A stretch of 64,000 nucleotides of DNA from Theristus sp. LFF4_11 (Eukaryota; Nematoda; Chromadorea; Monhysterida; Xyalidae). Below, piece by piece: positions 36,793 to 48,590 of this stretch (within the stretch, counting starts at the first letter, position 1; every line of letters starts with the position of its first letter). A program made the translations under genes and the position numbers. The notes beneath the pieces were generated by a model. The model worked only from the letters and a program-made list of their open reading frames with translations, had not been told where the DNA came from and ran no database searches. The stretch covers positions 1-64,000 of the forward strand of contig JASANC010005142.1 of the NCBI GenBank assembly GCA_030248135.1, in the 5' to 3' direction.

Positions 36793-39700
36793 TCAAGCAG
36801 ATTTCAAATCAGAGTGCGCGTTGACAGGGGCAGCACTGCCGTGATTCGTCTGCTCAGTTGTTGATTCAGCAGTGGCACTTGGAGGCCACATCAGGTCAAC
36901 GTGGTCAACGTCCAACTCCAGCATGTCCACAGAGGCACCAGCGTCCAGCTGCAGTAACTCCTTCAACGACGGCCTCGTTCTGCCAAAGTCGCCGTGCACA
37001 AACTCTTTCACGTATGTTCCAGCCTAAAAACCACGGCACTGCACGTTCCTGTTGTCCTGCGGCTTGTTTTTGTGTGACCTTGAGTGGAAAACACAAACCT
37101 GCAGTCCTAGTCTGAAGACAGCGCACTGTTGCACGGTCACAAACAGACACTCACTGTGTATGTGCGCATGTGTTTGTTTGTGACTCTGCAACATTACCGT
37201 GTTCTTACAGAGTGCATTGTCTTCAGACCACAACTTTACCTGTGTGCACAGACGAAGAAAAAACATCGGTCGAGAGTCGTGCGCTGGCCATGCGCTCATT
37301 GAGAATATTGTTCGTTCGCGTGTGATCAGTGAGCGACGCGTGAGCACTCGCACTGGTGTCTTCTGTTGCAGTGTGCACGGGCATGTCGCTGGCAGTGCTG
37401 AGAGAGCGCTGCTGGACACACTGCCGCCAGACACACGACACAGCGCCGTGTACTGCTTGCGTTTGTCTGCAACGATTGGCTTCGTTCGAATGTGTCGCAC
37501 CGAAATGACGTCATTTGCTTTGAAAACGCGCTCACGCACCACACCTTCACCTTGGTTTGCTTGTCACATATTTTTTCAACGTGACGTGAATGAGCCAAAA
37601 ATAATGCGAGTTGCTGCACATGACCAGCGCAGAGCGTTATTTTGGTCCGACCGACACGTTCGAAAAATGTGACAGCAAACGAGTGAAATTGATAAGTTGC
37701 ACGAATAACGTGACACACAGCCGAACCAACCCTGTTCACCAGTCTTCAGCTGTTGCAGTTGATGCCGCTCGATACATGCGAGCCTGCAGATGCTGACATC
37801 GTGCACAGACTCGTTGACACGTTGTTCGAGACGAGCACAAAACGTCATTGATTGATTGATGCTGTAATGCTGCGTGCACAGCTGCGCCGGCGGCACAAAC
37901 GCACGTACATTCAGCAACTCAATCGCAAATGGACGCCCTTGCCCGAGCATACGCACATCGATGTCCTCGCGACCCGACGCACTGCAACACAGCTATTATC
38001 AATTTTTGTGTTCTGCGACTGAATGCGTGCGCAGACGTAGAAAGGAAACACGTTGCAATCTTGTTTCAAGTTTCAAAACAGTTTCAACATTCAAAACAAT
38101 TTTCAATTCAAGCTGAATTTTGTGGAAATTGTTGAATCTCTGTGTGGTAAGATTTCAAAATTTGCAGCCATTTCCACGCAACCATGACTCGACTCACATG
38201 AATTTGAATGTATCTGCTCGTAACGCTTTCACCATCGGTGTTGCAATCAACTGTGCGACGCTCGTTTCGTACGGACTCGTGGTGGCTTTATGGTGACATT
38301 CGCCAAGCATTTCATGCTGATCCTCTCGCACATCACCATCGATCTCGTGCACCACTGAACCAGCATCATCAGGTGTCTCGTGTTTGTTCGGTGTGAACGG
38401 CGTTTGCGGCAGACAGCGGCTGTATTTGCAGTATCGACCGGCCAACACCACTGGCTCACGCTTGACGCTCACGCGAATCAATGGTTCTATCGCCTTCGTC
38501 TGAGTCGCCAGTTCAACGAATTTTGTCGCCTTCTCCTCCGTCAACTGATCAATAAATTCCAGGAAGTCGTTTCGTGTCAGATTGAAATTCGAAAAAATAT
38601 TTGTCTGTTGCCTTAGCAACTTGTCATCGTGACGTCTGCGTTTGTGTCTTGTTGATGAACACGTGTCACTGTTGCCATTAATCCCGCCATGACTTAACAT
38701 TGACTGGTTACTGATGGCAGAGTCAGCCGCCGTGGTGTCGTCACCACTTTCGTGGTCGTCTCTCTTTCCGAAATCAATCGTTATTGTCAGATCACTGTTT
38801 TGGCGTTCATCCACGTTCAAGCGCTCGCAAAGTCGTCTTCGATAAAGATCACGGATCGCACGACGCATGCATTCGTCGCTTGACATTGCCTGGTTTTTGC
38901 TCGCTGACTGTTGAAACACGACCACGGCCTCAAAGTGAACAAATATATATTCTCGTTTTTTGTTGCCAATGAGACACATTGGAATTGAATGAATCTGAGA
39001 TCAGAGAATCAGTTGGCTCAAGTCTTTTTTATTTACAATCAGAACGGTCCAACGTTTTTTACTCAGTGAGCTTTTTTTGGCCGGCGAATCGCCTCGTGAC
39101 GTGCGAGCCAATGCCACGTGACGCAATGGACAACACTTTTTACTGGGGCAGAGAAGCCGTATTTATATTTTATTCACGTCCAACTGTGACTCTAAGCCGC
39201 TCCGCAAGTGGCGGCGAATGAAAAATTTGTGGCGATAAAACGAAAATGAATGGAAGACCTGTGCAATGTAATCCTCTTTTCATCACTACTACACGTAAAC
39301 GGTGAACATCGATTGAACGAACCCGGACTTGTCAGTTCTGTACTTCTGTTCAAGAGTGAAAACTTCACTGGACCGAACCTTTCCGCCACAGTCAATAAAA
39401 TGCGCAAAAATGCAATCAATAACACTTCTTTATACATAATACAACAATTCGAAAGAAAATTCCTAAACCAAGCGGCAAAAACCCGGTTTAAATGATTCTT
39501 GAACTCACCTGTTTGAACGCGCAGCACAGCGGCACCGTTAGTATCAGCTTGAACGAGCACACGTTTTGATAATGTTCAGTTGCCAAGCTGCACTTTACAA
39601 TCTCAGTGGCTTTACCAACAAATTTTGGAGAACCAATGTTGAAGCAGACTCTGCAAACTCCGTCAGCACTTGCTGCACTGGATACGTTTAAGCTTTCAGT

Positions 39701-39796
39701 TTTCTGCTCCTGAGGTCTCGACGGAACTCCTAACACCGAACCGTTCGCAAGAATTTCAGCGTTAATCTGCTTGCACGTTGAACAAACAACATCCAT
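36793..39796 (-). CDS. pus10: tRNA pseudouridine synthase Pus10
   Basis: Five exons: 39796-39509, 38907-38198, 37981-37731, 37466-37240, 37023-36793; 568 residues, in all phases consistent. Pus10 converts uridine 54/55 in the tRNA T-arm to pseudouridine. Exon 1 has a Cys pair array (CSTC ... CRVC), as in the N-terminal zinc-binding/THUMP-like part. Exon 2 ends with VLAGRYCKYSRCLPQTPF. Exon 3 has the catalytic-Asp motif SGREDIDVRMLGQGRPFAIE. Exon 4 has QQKTPVRVLTRR; exon 5 has AGTYVKEFVHGDFGRTRP and ELDVDHVDLMWPP near the C-terminus. The start at 39796 (MDVVCSTC) is chosen over an in-frame ATG at 39826 only because the Cys motif follows directly. An acidic, low-complexity insert sits in exon 2. 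Confidence 0.93.
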
Positions 39797-39904
39797 GAAG
39801 GCAAAAGCGATGACAGCTGACAGCATCAACACGAAGAAAACAGCCAACTCAACCTAAACGGTAGCAACCTGCCAAGGGTTGTTTTTGTTAAAAAAAAACA
39901 AAAA

Positions 39905-40035
39905 ACGTCATTTTTTTCAAATATTTCAAAAATCAAAGTTGTGCTAAATCAATCAGGGAGTTCGAAGAACCACATATGATATGCAAGCGCCCCCGGAATG
40001 ACTCCCGTATGGCGGAACTTTGGAGATTTTGTTTT
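39905..40035 (+). repeat. Dispersed repeat, second copy of the 12710 family
   Basis: Shares AATCAATCAGGGAGTTCGAA and GAATGACTCCCGTATGG with 12710-12870; lies just upstream of PUS10. No ends or coding frame defined. Confidence 0.7.
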
Positions 40036-40736
40036 GGACTTTGGTGACCTCAATTACCCCTTTTCCAAACCGTTACCTTGCCTATTCTAGTGTTTTGTTT
40101 GGCCCCCAAAACGTCATTAATTGTCCCCAGGTCCAGCCCAAGTGAAAATACACATACCGGCTTGAAAGTCGATCAATTCTGATGATGTGTCGCGACGGCA
40201 GGACACGAAACAGCAACCAGACAACGTAACGCTTGCAAACGGAGCAGCTCGGACGCTCAACCTTAGATTGCGAAGCGAATCGTCACCTTATCTGCATCGG
40301 AAATGGTAAGCCAAGCTTTGGGACGCTCAAAAACTTCATCGCAGATGTTGTCGAAGCTAAAATCAGTCGGTAAAACGGTCCAAAATCGCGTGAAGCTTCA
40401 TAAGTCACGGGACGGGAATGGGAATGAGAGAATGTGAACCCCGACCCCGATACTGTAAAACTGAAAAAGGAGTGCGCTTTGCATGGTTTGCTGCGTGCAC
40501 CAAGTAAATGAACACAGCAGCTTGTCAAAAACAACTTGAAAACGGTGAAAATGAAAGATGAAAACAAAGTCGTCGTCGTGTCGTCGTCGTCCGCGAAGTC
40601 GGAACGCATTTTTTTAATTGCGGACGCATGTCGATCGGTCAGCTAGGAATGAAACCCCCTTCAGCTGGCTACACAGCGTACTCATTTCAGGCTTTTGTCT
40701 TTCAGTTCACACGCAAAAATTAAGCGACGACGTCGT

Positions 40737-41210
40737 CATAGTTGTTCCAGAGCCGAGGGGTTGGGGGGGGGCCGATATAGATAGCTGGAGCAAATTTTCT
40801 GGATGGATAGATAGCTGGAAAATTTGGGGGGGGGGGGCCGCGGGGGGGGCCATGTGACTTTGGGGGGGGCCGGTCAAAATTTTGAAATTTGATAGATAGA
40901 TAGCTAAAACGCTAAAAAGCTATAAAAACAGCAAAATAAAGCTAAAAATAAACTAAAAATCAAGTATAAACGGATATTTTACCTAAAATTAGCGAAATTT
41001 TCAAGAATTACGAGCAAAAATGGTCAATTTTGGTAAAAAATTGACTCATTTCATGTCTTCGAAGACAAAAATTTTCAGATAGATAGCTGGCTGAGAAATT
41101 TTTTCAGATAGATAATAGCTGAGCCGAAAAAACCTGTTTGATAGAGATAGATTCGAAAATTTTTTGGGGGGGGCCGGCCCCCCCCCAGGCCCCCCCCTGG
41201 AACAACTATG
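40737..41210 (+). mobile_element. hAT-like non-autonomous element, family A, copy 3
   Basis: 474-bp copy with ends CATAGTTGTTCCAG and complement, flanked by a perfect 8-bp duplication GACGTCGT (40729-40736 and 41211-41218). Highly similar to 13689-14154. Confidence 0.95.
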
Positions 41211-41399
41211 GACGTCGTCGTTGTCATCAAACAAAAAATGCATTTTGAGCTGTTGAATAAAAAAATCTGAATTTCGCAGTTCTCCAACCCTTTGAGTTTG
41301 TTTTCAGCATGAAAAGGGTGCTGGAAATTCACACTCATTCAAAAGAAACACGTTTCAATAGAATCCAGATCAACATTCCACATTTTATTGAGTTCAACT

Positions 41400-41799
41400 G
41401 TAGTCGAGCCCGATTTTTGGATAATCCGAGGGGGTCCGCCCAAATTTGGGCGGTTTGCCCGGTGGGGGGTGGTCGACTAGGTTGGGGGGTCGACCCGTCC
41501 GAGAGATGCCAAAATCGGGGGGGGGGGTTGGGTAAAATTGCTCAATTTTTTTGCACATTGTAAAAATTGGCTAAAATTTTTTTAACAACTTAAAATCTGA
41601 CTGGCATGTGCAAATGGTACGCTTTTGTGGTCAAATTGGTGAAGTTTATTGTCAAAAAAACTAAAATAACCCGTGTCATTGTGTAAATGGTAAGGAAAAC
41701 TAATTGCATTTTGTTTTGAATGGTTTGCAGTAATTTTCTGAGTGAATATAGATCTCCATTGGAACTTGGCGAGGTTAGATCAGTGTTTTTAGTCTTATA
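41400..41799. other. G-rich spacer and AT-rich DNA
   Basis: Contains a G-run (41516-41527) and no recognised gene or clean repeat boundary. Confidence 0.4.
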
Positions 41800-41804
41800 G
41801 TTTT

Positions 41805-42031
41805 TTTTTATTTATTTTAATTATACGCGCGCCGGTTAACTCCGGCGGAGACGGGCAATACTGCCCCGAGCCCAATTTTACCCTCGGCTCATGCAGGAGG
41901 GAATAGGCCATTTGATGTTCGTTGGTCACTCTAATTTTCCACGAGTATGTCTTGTCCACAGCGAGGTTCGAACCCGGTACCTACGGCTACAGAACTGTAG
42001 GCCGAAGTTCTACCGCTACGCCACGGACGCG
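41805..42031 (-). repeat. tRNA-derived SINE
   Basis: Reading the minus strand from 42031: a tRNA-like head with A box TGGCGTAGCGGTAGA (plus 42009-42023) and B box GGTTCGAACC (plus 41963-41974), a body with CCGGCGGAGTTAACCGG, and an A-rich end (T-rich on the plus strand, 41800-41820). It sits inside the host repeat whose other copy is at 17400-17470. Confidence 0.75.
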
Positions 42032-42039
42032 ACAAAAAT

Positions 42040-42430
42040 TTTTTGTCGCTCCCTAAAAATTTTCTCGGACCACCCAAAAATCATGAACTTTGCTCAAAAA
42101 TCATGATTTTTTGTCTCTAGAGTCCACAATATAAGCTGAATATATGATAACTTGACATTCTTCATTGTAATTTCAAAGATTTTGCTGCAAAATTTAGCGT
42201 TTTTCCTTTAAAATTTAAGCGAAAAAATATCTTGGGTGGGGTGGGGGGTGTGCACCACAGAAATTTTTCTACAGAAGTGCACCCCCCATGGCCCACGCCT
42301 GGGGGATGTCACTGTACCATGATTGACACCCCCCACTAAAAACTTTTCGGCACCCCCCCCCCCTGTGACGACACCCCCCCCCCCCCTCGAAAATTTGCTT
42401 TCGCCTTTGGTACTGGTATATTTGAGTGTT
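42040..42430 (-). repeat. Uninterrupted copies of the host repeats seen at 13.6 and 16.3 kb
   Basis: 42040-42230 matches, inverted, the three pieces flanking the insertions at 16376 and 16932. 42300-42410 matches the flanks of the insertion at 13689. These are the empty-site references for three transposon insertions. Confidence 0.8.
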
Positions 42431-43402
42431 GAATGGCTGCTTTTAGTAGTGGTATGACTTGGTTTTTGCACTTGACCCCCCCCCCTCCTAAGAATTACCG
42501 TGATATCCTTCTTGAAAAGGCTTGGCTTGGGTTAGGATTTACTTGACGCGGGTTTTAGAAAAAAAGGACAGCCCCTCAACAAAAACTTAAAAAAAGAAAA
42601 AAAACAGAAAGAAACAAAAGAAAATGAATGAACAGACATCTCATAGATTTGTTTGTTTGGTTTTTTTCATCATAATGTTGAGCCGTCACACATGTTACTG
42701 TTTTTAATCTTGCGATTAGGAAAGCCATTCATTGAAGTTTCTTTCTGTTGCTCATTGATTGATTGATTGTTCCGGTTCTTCAGCTTTCGGTTTCAGATTC
42801 AGTCAGATTCAGATTCAGATTCAGATTCTTTATTTCAACGCACAACATAAGTCATGGCAAACAGACAAAAATCACCCAATCAGATATAAAACCGGGCCGG
42901 GCCATCAGATCAGCAAGTTATTTGAACACAAAAGTATTGTTTTTTTGGTTCTACGATTCAGACGTTGGGATTCGTTTTTGATAATGGCAGTTGAAGATTG
43001 CCTAAGTCTGTCGTCATATTGGATTGCCGCCGCGTCAAGCATGAAGCTGTTTTCTATCTATTTTCTATTTGTATCTAGATATGTATGTACTGAATTTGTA
43101 TGCGTTGAATTGCAGAACTAAAAAAAGACAAGAACAGAACAGTAAATTACGAATGAACTGAATCATGTTTGCCGCTGTACATTTTGGCGGTTTCTTTTTT
43201 TAGCAACGGCTTAATTCTATTGTGAAGCTACATGTTTACACGCTGTTTCAACGTCACTTCCTCATTTCTGATTACGCCGTAGTCCTGTGACGCTCTGAAA
43301 TCGTTTGTAAGTTACAGTAAAATAATTTTTATTTATTTTGTTTGTTTTAAAAAAATGGAAAGCGCAACAGCGTTGTTGCGAGTGCAAAAGAAGATGGCAA
43401 AC

Positions 43403-43722
43403 GTTTTTCTTCTTCGACGCCCTTGCCAGTTTTTTTGTTGCTTTAGTTGTTGATCTGCTTTCGCCAATAAACTCATCGGTGACAAGCCGATGTGCTTCCT
43501 GGAGTAGTGATCAAAATATTGAAAGACACCAGAGCGTACATCGCTTGTTTAGTGTTTGGTTTCTTAAAGTGCTGTCAAATAAAGCTGATGACAGACCTTT
43601 GTTGTCGCCTTCATCGTCAGCGTTTTGCGAGGCGATGGCAACCGTTGAGCAAGTGCACTAATCGTTTTTGACTTGCTGCGCGACTCGCCCAACAGATCCA
43701 AATCAACCAAAGCGGCGCCTTC
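43403..43722 (-). CDS. Two exons of a Lys/Arg-rich repeat protein (partial)
   Basis: Exons 43722-43597 (42 codons) and 43498-43403 (32 codons) are both phase 0 with good acceptors (TTTCAG, TCCAG) and donors. Both begin with a short acidic-hydrophobic motif and then GESRS: EGAALVDLDLLGESRS and EAHRLVTDEFIGESRS, each followed by a basic Ser/Thr/Lys tail. The same pattern (xEGxxLlxWM plus Lys-rich tail) recurs in the gene at 61173-61859. First and last exons were not found, so this may be a partial or decayed gene. The basic repeated tails suggest a nuclear, histone H1-like or nucleic-acid-binding role, which is inference only. Confidence 0.45.
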
Positions 43723-44059
43723 CTGAAACAATTTCGTCTGTTTGAAGTTTTCTTTCATCCTATTTATTTTTAGTCCATCTCAGGGGGCATGCACAAAATG
43801 GCAAACAACAATTGGTTTGTTGCAATTTTTATCGTCACGGTTGATCAAAAGTTGTTCATATGAGGGCAAGTTTTTCTTCACCTGCAAAAACACTGTATGC
43901 CGTCAAATTGGTTTGTACAATAAAAATTGTAAAACATGTCGTTTGAAGCTGACATGATAATTGGCTTCATCAAGCTGATTGGCCCAATCGGTGAGCGCAA
44001 GCGAAAGGAGTCAATCAGCTGATTGTCTATGATTTACAGTTGACCTGCAAAAACTGCAC

Positions 44060-45212
44060 AGGTAGCGAGTGGTCGACGGCCGCATTTTGTAATTTTTGTG
44101 CTGAATCTAGGGTTGGCTACCGGAAGAAACCTCGTTTTTTTTGTAGCAGTTTATGACAGGTGAAAAAAAATTAAAAAATCGGATCTATTTCGTTTGTACC
44201 TTGTGCTTGTGCATCAGTTTTCTTCTCTGACCTAATCCGTTGTTTCGTGTTTCCTTTATTTGCGTGTGGAGAGGGTTTAATGCTTTTGTTTATTAACGCT
44301 TTTGTTTTTAATCCGTTTTAATGGAATTTGTTAGAAAAATAACGTTGTTTCTTCTAGCTAAAAGCCTGAAAGTGTCTTGCTCATCAAGAAAGACTCATTA
44401 CTTTTAACTAATTACCATTCTAACTGTTCCAAATGCAAGGTTATAAAAATGAAATATTTTGCAATGTATTCCTGTTTAAAAAATTTAATATTTTTTACAC
44501 AAAAACGTTGTTCTTCAAACAGAAATTCCCAATTGTCTCGCCGAAATTCAAGCTCTGGAGTTTTTAGTACCAGGTTTTTCTCGGTTTGCACCACCTTCAC
44601 CATTGTTTGGTTTTTAAGCACCACCCTTTACACATACCCATTTTGGCTTTTTTCGAGTAATTCTGTTGACACAATAAAATTTATTGTTTTTTTTTAATGC
44701 TCCTTCGCAAAATTTCGCACATTTAGTGTTTACATGCTTCTGTATTTCTGGGAAAAAGTGGCAGGTTTAAACGAGCATACTATACAGGGCTTATCTACAC
44801 TTTGGGTTACAACATAGTCAGACACTAGGTGATACTGCATCCAATTGGAAGTACAACAGAGTGAGTCTTCGCGCAGTGCAAACAAACTGCTTTTAGACTG
44901 CTTTTTGCGCTCTTAACAGAGAAATTGGTGCAAATTTTTGTGTCAAATGTTGGGTTTACTTTTTTACCCAGTGCAAGAAAAACATTGCGTGAAAATTTGC
45001 GACTATATTGTAGACAAAAAATGCAATAGAAACTTGGAACAAAAATGAATGAATGGTTGGAACAGATAAAAAATGATAAAAGATAAATCATTTGTTTAGA
45101 GTGAGGGTACCCGCGCCAATTTTGATGACATTCTCAAAAAAATGTACGGAAGTCGTGTTACCACAAAGCCACGTGATCGACAGAAGAACCAAATTAAATA
45201 TGTTAAAAATGT
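44060..45212. other. AT-rich intergenic DNA
   Basis: No supported gene. Poly-T/poly-A runs only. Confidence 0.4.
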
Positions 45213-46086
45213 TCACATGCAGAATCTTCTGTACAGTTCACATTTCTGTGCAACGACTGGGTGATTTTCAGCAGGTCCAAAGCAGTATCGTGTCGCCACT
45301 TTTCTCATTGTTAAGCAACGCGACCGCACTGCGGCGCTGGTGGTTGTGTGCTGATGATGTGGTGAGACGGTTCGGGGTGGATGCTTGCGTGCTTGTTGGT
45401 GGCCGTTGGCGACAACAGCTGGCCGCTCAGTGACGCTTGTCCGGCTCGGCAGCTCAGTGTCCGCCCCGCCGTGACCACCAGCGAACATCGCGAACATGTC
45501 ACCAAACAGAGGCACCGAGAACGCACTGCCACAGGCGTCTGCGAACAGCGGACAGAAGCGGATCGCGCGTGCGCCGTGTGCCAGCGGGTCCTTGCACAGG
45601 CGGTCGTAGTCCTTCTTGTGTCGGTTGCAGTACTGACGCAGCTCTGACCGGTGCACATGCTGCCGGCGACGACATGCGCCAGCGTAGTTCGCACAGAACT
45701 TCACCGCTTGGTCGCCGTGCTCCGACGGACTATTTCGCTCGCAGAAGTAGTCGAATTCCTTCGAGTAACTGCGGCAGTATTTGTCAATGATGTTTTCCGT
45801 GGTGGTCGTTGGTGCTTCCGTGGTCACGATTTCTGTTGCGTCAACCGGTGGTGGAATGATCAGCTCCACATGGCCATCTTCTGCCGACTTGCAAAATGGC
45901 ATGTCTGGCTTTCGGGAACACACAAGCTTAGTCAGATTGTTTGTACCGTCCTGTGCGAAGCCTGCAAAAGTCACCTTTCTTTTTATCCACATTCTTCACT
46001 GAGGGAATGCAAGTAAATGTTTGAATAGTGATTTACGTACTTTCGTGATGGAACATCAGAAATAGGACCGCTGGCAGAATGAACAT
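45213..46086 (-). CDS. Secreted cysteine-rich protein, cluster member 1
   Basis: Exons 46086-46041 and 45961-45213 join in phase 1 to give 264 residues. Exon 1 plus the first residues of exon 2 form a signal peptide (MFILPAVLFLMF, cleavage near ESFAQ). After a first Cys pair (LVCSRKPDMPFC) and a Thr-rich linker there are two copies of a cysteine block: YC-(10 residues)-FC, then FCANYAGAC; and YC-(10)-LC, then FCPLFADAC. A low-complexity linker with HHQH and a last Cys block (RCL..., YCF, KCELYRRFC) follow. Six-plus paired cysteines indicate a disulfide-stabilised extracellular protein. It is the leftmost of the minus-strand family. I recognise no named domain. Confidence 0.8.
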
Positions 46087-47191
46087 TTTACGTAATGTGA
46101 ATCCGTCGCTGTCGAGAACGTCGTTTATTCAATCTGAATATGTTTTCTCCACGAAGTTTTTTGTAAACTCGAGTGTCGGTATGCATTCAGTCATTCCAAG
46201 GTTACATGCTGGACTGTAAAATTAATCAAAATTATACCATTTAACTTTTAAAAATAGAAAACGTTCTGGAGATGGTTTTTATGCGTACGCAGCGCACGAG
46301 CGCTACAAACAAGAAAGACGAAAAGCGAAAGTCGAAAATGAGACTGTTGCGTGATGTGCATTTCCAAGGTGCAGTCGTTTGCATATTGCACGTGACAAAC
46401 ACCGTGATTATCACACGCTACGGCAAAAGAAACGAAAATAACGGTGAAAATGAAGTGCTATTTTCTTTTTATTGGAAAATAATGTGACTTTACTTTGACA
46501 CGCAAATTTCATGAAACCGCAACTGCAATCTGAAGAAACAATCAGGATGCAATTTTTGTGCGGTTGTTCAATGAACGATTATTACACATCAACAGAAAAA
46601 GTGCTCTAGTTTTTTTAAACTGGTTACAAGGAAGGGTCATTGCTGGTGCTGAAGATATACAAAACTAATCAACTTTGACGGAAGAAAATTTCGTTCAATG
46701 AAAGTGACAAGTTTATGCATCGGAGACTGTTCAATATTTTATGTGCGCGTGCACAATTTTGTATTCTTCAACATCAAACGTGAACGACTGCGGTTTTGAA
46801 TTGATTTGCGGACGTCATAGTAATCTGTGTTTGCAGTAATCTTTCTAAAAATGAACACTGTGAAGCAAAATGTAATAGCCAAAACAAACTTTGAATTGGT
46901 GAACTTGCAGGTCTTGGTTTAATAAGATAAAAAACCACCAAAGTATTTTGCCAAAAGGTTCTGAAATCTATTGCATATAATGGTCGGAAATTAAATCATT
47001 TTAATCAGGTTTAGCCAAAACCCGTTCACATCTTTCAGTTTGTCTGTCAAAAAACACAAATAATAACGTTTTGTTGATAGGCAAAGAACGTTTTCGATAT
47101 GGTGCTTTTCTTTGTAGTCGTTCAAAAAACTTGTTTTCCTTTGCATCTCAGACGCATTTACCGTTTAAGGTCAGCACTTACATACTATTTA
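46087..47191. other. AT-rich spacer upstream of cluster member 1
   Basis: No supported gene or repeat. Confidence 0.4.
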
Positions 47192-48313
47192 CAGGGTGTC
47201 CCAAAAAAACATAACAAAAGTAAATGGTTCGTGCGGCCGATTGGTTGCACGTGAAGCCGTGAAATTTGAAACACTTTTAGAAAAAAAAACACATTTTGTG
47301 TGTCCAAATTTTATCCCGAAATTCCATTTTTTCAATAATATTTTAGCAGAAATGCGTAAAAACTCAAAAATCACCTAACTTCAGCATTTTGACTCAGGAT
47401 AATCATCGTTGTCGTCATCGAGATTAACATATGACAGTGGCGCAAGTTCATCTTTAGCTTCGTCTTCACTGATCTCATCAGATTTTCCCTCTCGACCCTT
47501 TAGTTTCACTTTTTTTCAGCAGCCCAATGTCTTTTTCATTGTTCTCAATGATTGCCGACATTCGATGTTCGAAATTGATGAGCAATTCTGGTGCAGCGCC
47601 CGATCATCGTTGATTTTTTGCACACCACTGCGAATTTGGTTTTCAAATTGTCGAAAATGTTGGGCGCCGAACGGTACACAATTTCCTTCAGGTGCCCCAA
47701 ACCCATAAGTCAAGAGGAAAATTGAAACAAGTGCGCGAGTGGCTGTCGGCGTCGTTCGGTGACCGCTGGATCGGCCGCATGGGCAGAATTGAATGGCCCG
47801 AGAGGAGTCCGGACATGAAGCCTTTGCGTCCGGACATGACGGATAATGCGGGACATTTTCGGCGCCCACCACTGCAGCGGTGTGAGAAAAAATCATCGAT
47901 GATCGGGCGCTGCACCAGAAAGTGATCATCAGTTTCAAACATCGAATGTCGTCGTTCATTGAGAACAATGGAAAACACATTGAGCAGCCGAGAAACATGA
48001 AACTGAACGACCGTGAGCATGAATGATGACATCAGTAAAGTTGAAGCTGACGATGAGCTTGTGCCACTGCCAGATGAGATTCTCGATGACGACAATGATG
48101 TTTATCTTGAGTCAAAAAACTGAATTTAGGTGATTTTTGAGCTTTTACGTATTTCTGCTGAAATGTTATTGAAAAAATGGAATTTCGGGATAAAATTTGG
48201 ACACACAAAATGTGTTCCTTTTTTCTAAAAGTGTTTCAAATTTCACGGCTTTACGTGCAACCAGTCGGCCGCACGAGCCATTTACTTTTGTTATGTTTTT
48301 TTGGGACACCCTG
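47192..48313. mobile_element. Palindromic mariner relic
   Basis: 1122-bp element with inverted arms of about 190 bp starting CAGGGTGTCCCAAAAAAAC and flanked by TA. The interior holds two inverted pieces of the same transposase end. On the plus strand, about 47720-48020 reads FGDRWIGR, IEWPERSPDMKPL (the mariner catalytic region around the third acidic residue) and ENNGKHIEQ. On the minus strand, about 47690-47520 reads INDDRALHQN ... ECRQSLRTM. Frames are broken. It looks like a fold-back derivative made of two 3' halves. Confidence 0.85.
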
Positions 48314-48590
48314 TAGATAGTTGATGTTGGTCGCAACCCCCGCACTTGCTTTTTGATTGTAGACAAAATTGATGACTTTTTCAGTTTCATATGCGTTTCA
48401 CAGTTGCTGTTTTCAAAGCAAACCAGCCAACCAATAACACTGAATAAGACAAAGTTAGTTTTTCGCTGTTTCAATATTACAATTGATACTGAAATGTGCG
48501 CTGTCCAATGAGAAACATGCACATATATCCATACGTACGTACATTAAAATGTCACGAAAACCAAGGACAAGCTGTTGGTGCGTACGATGC

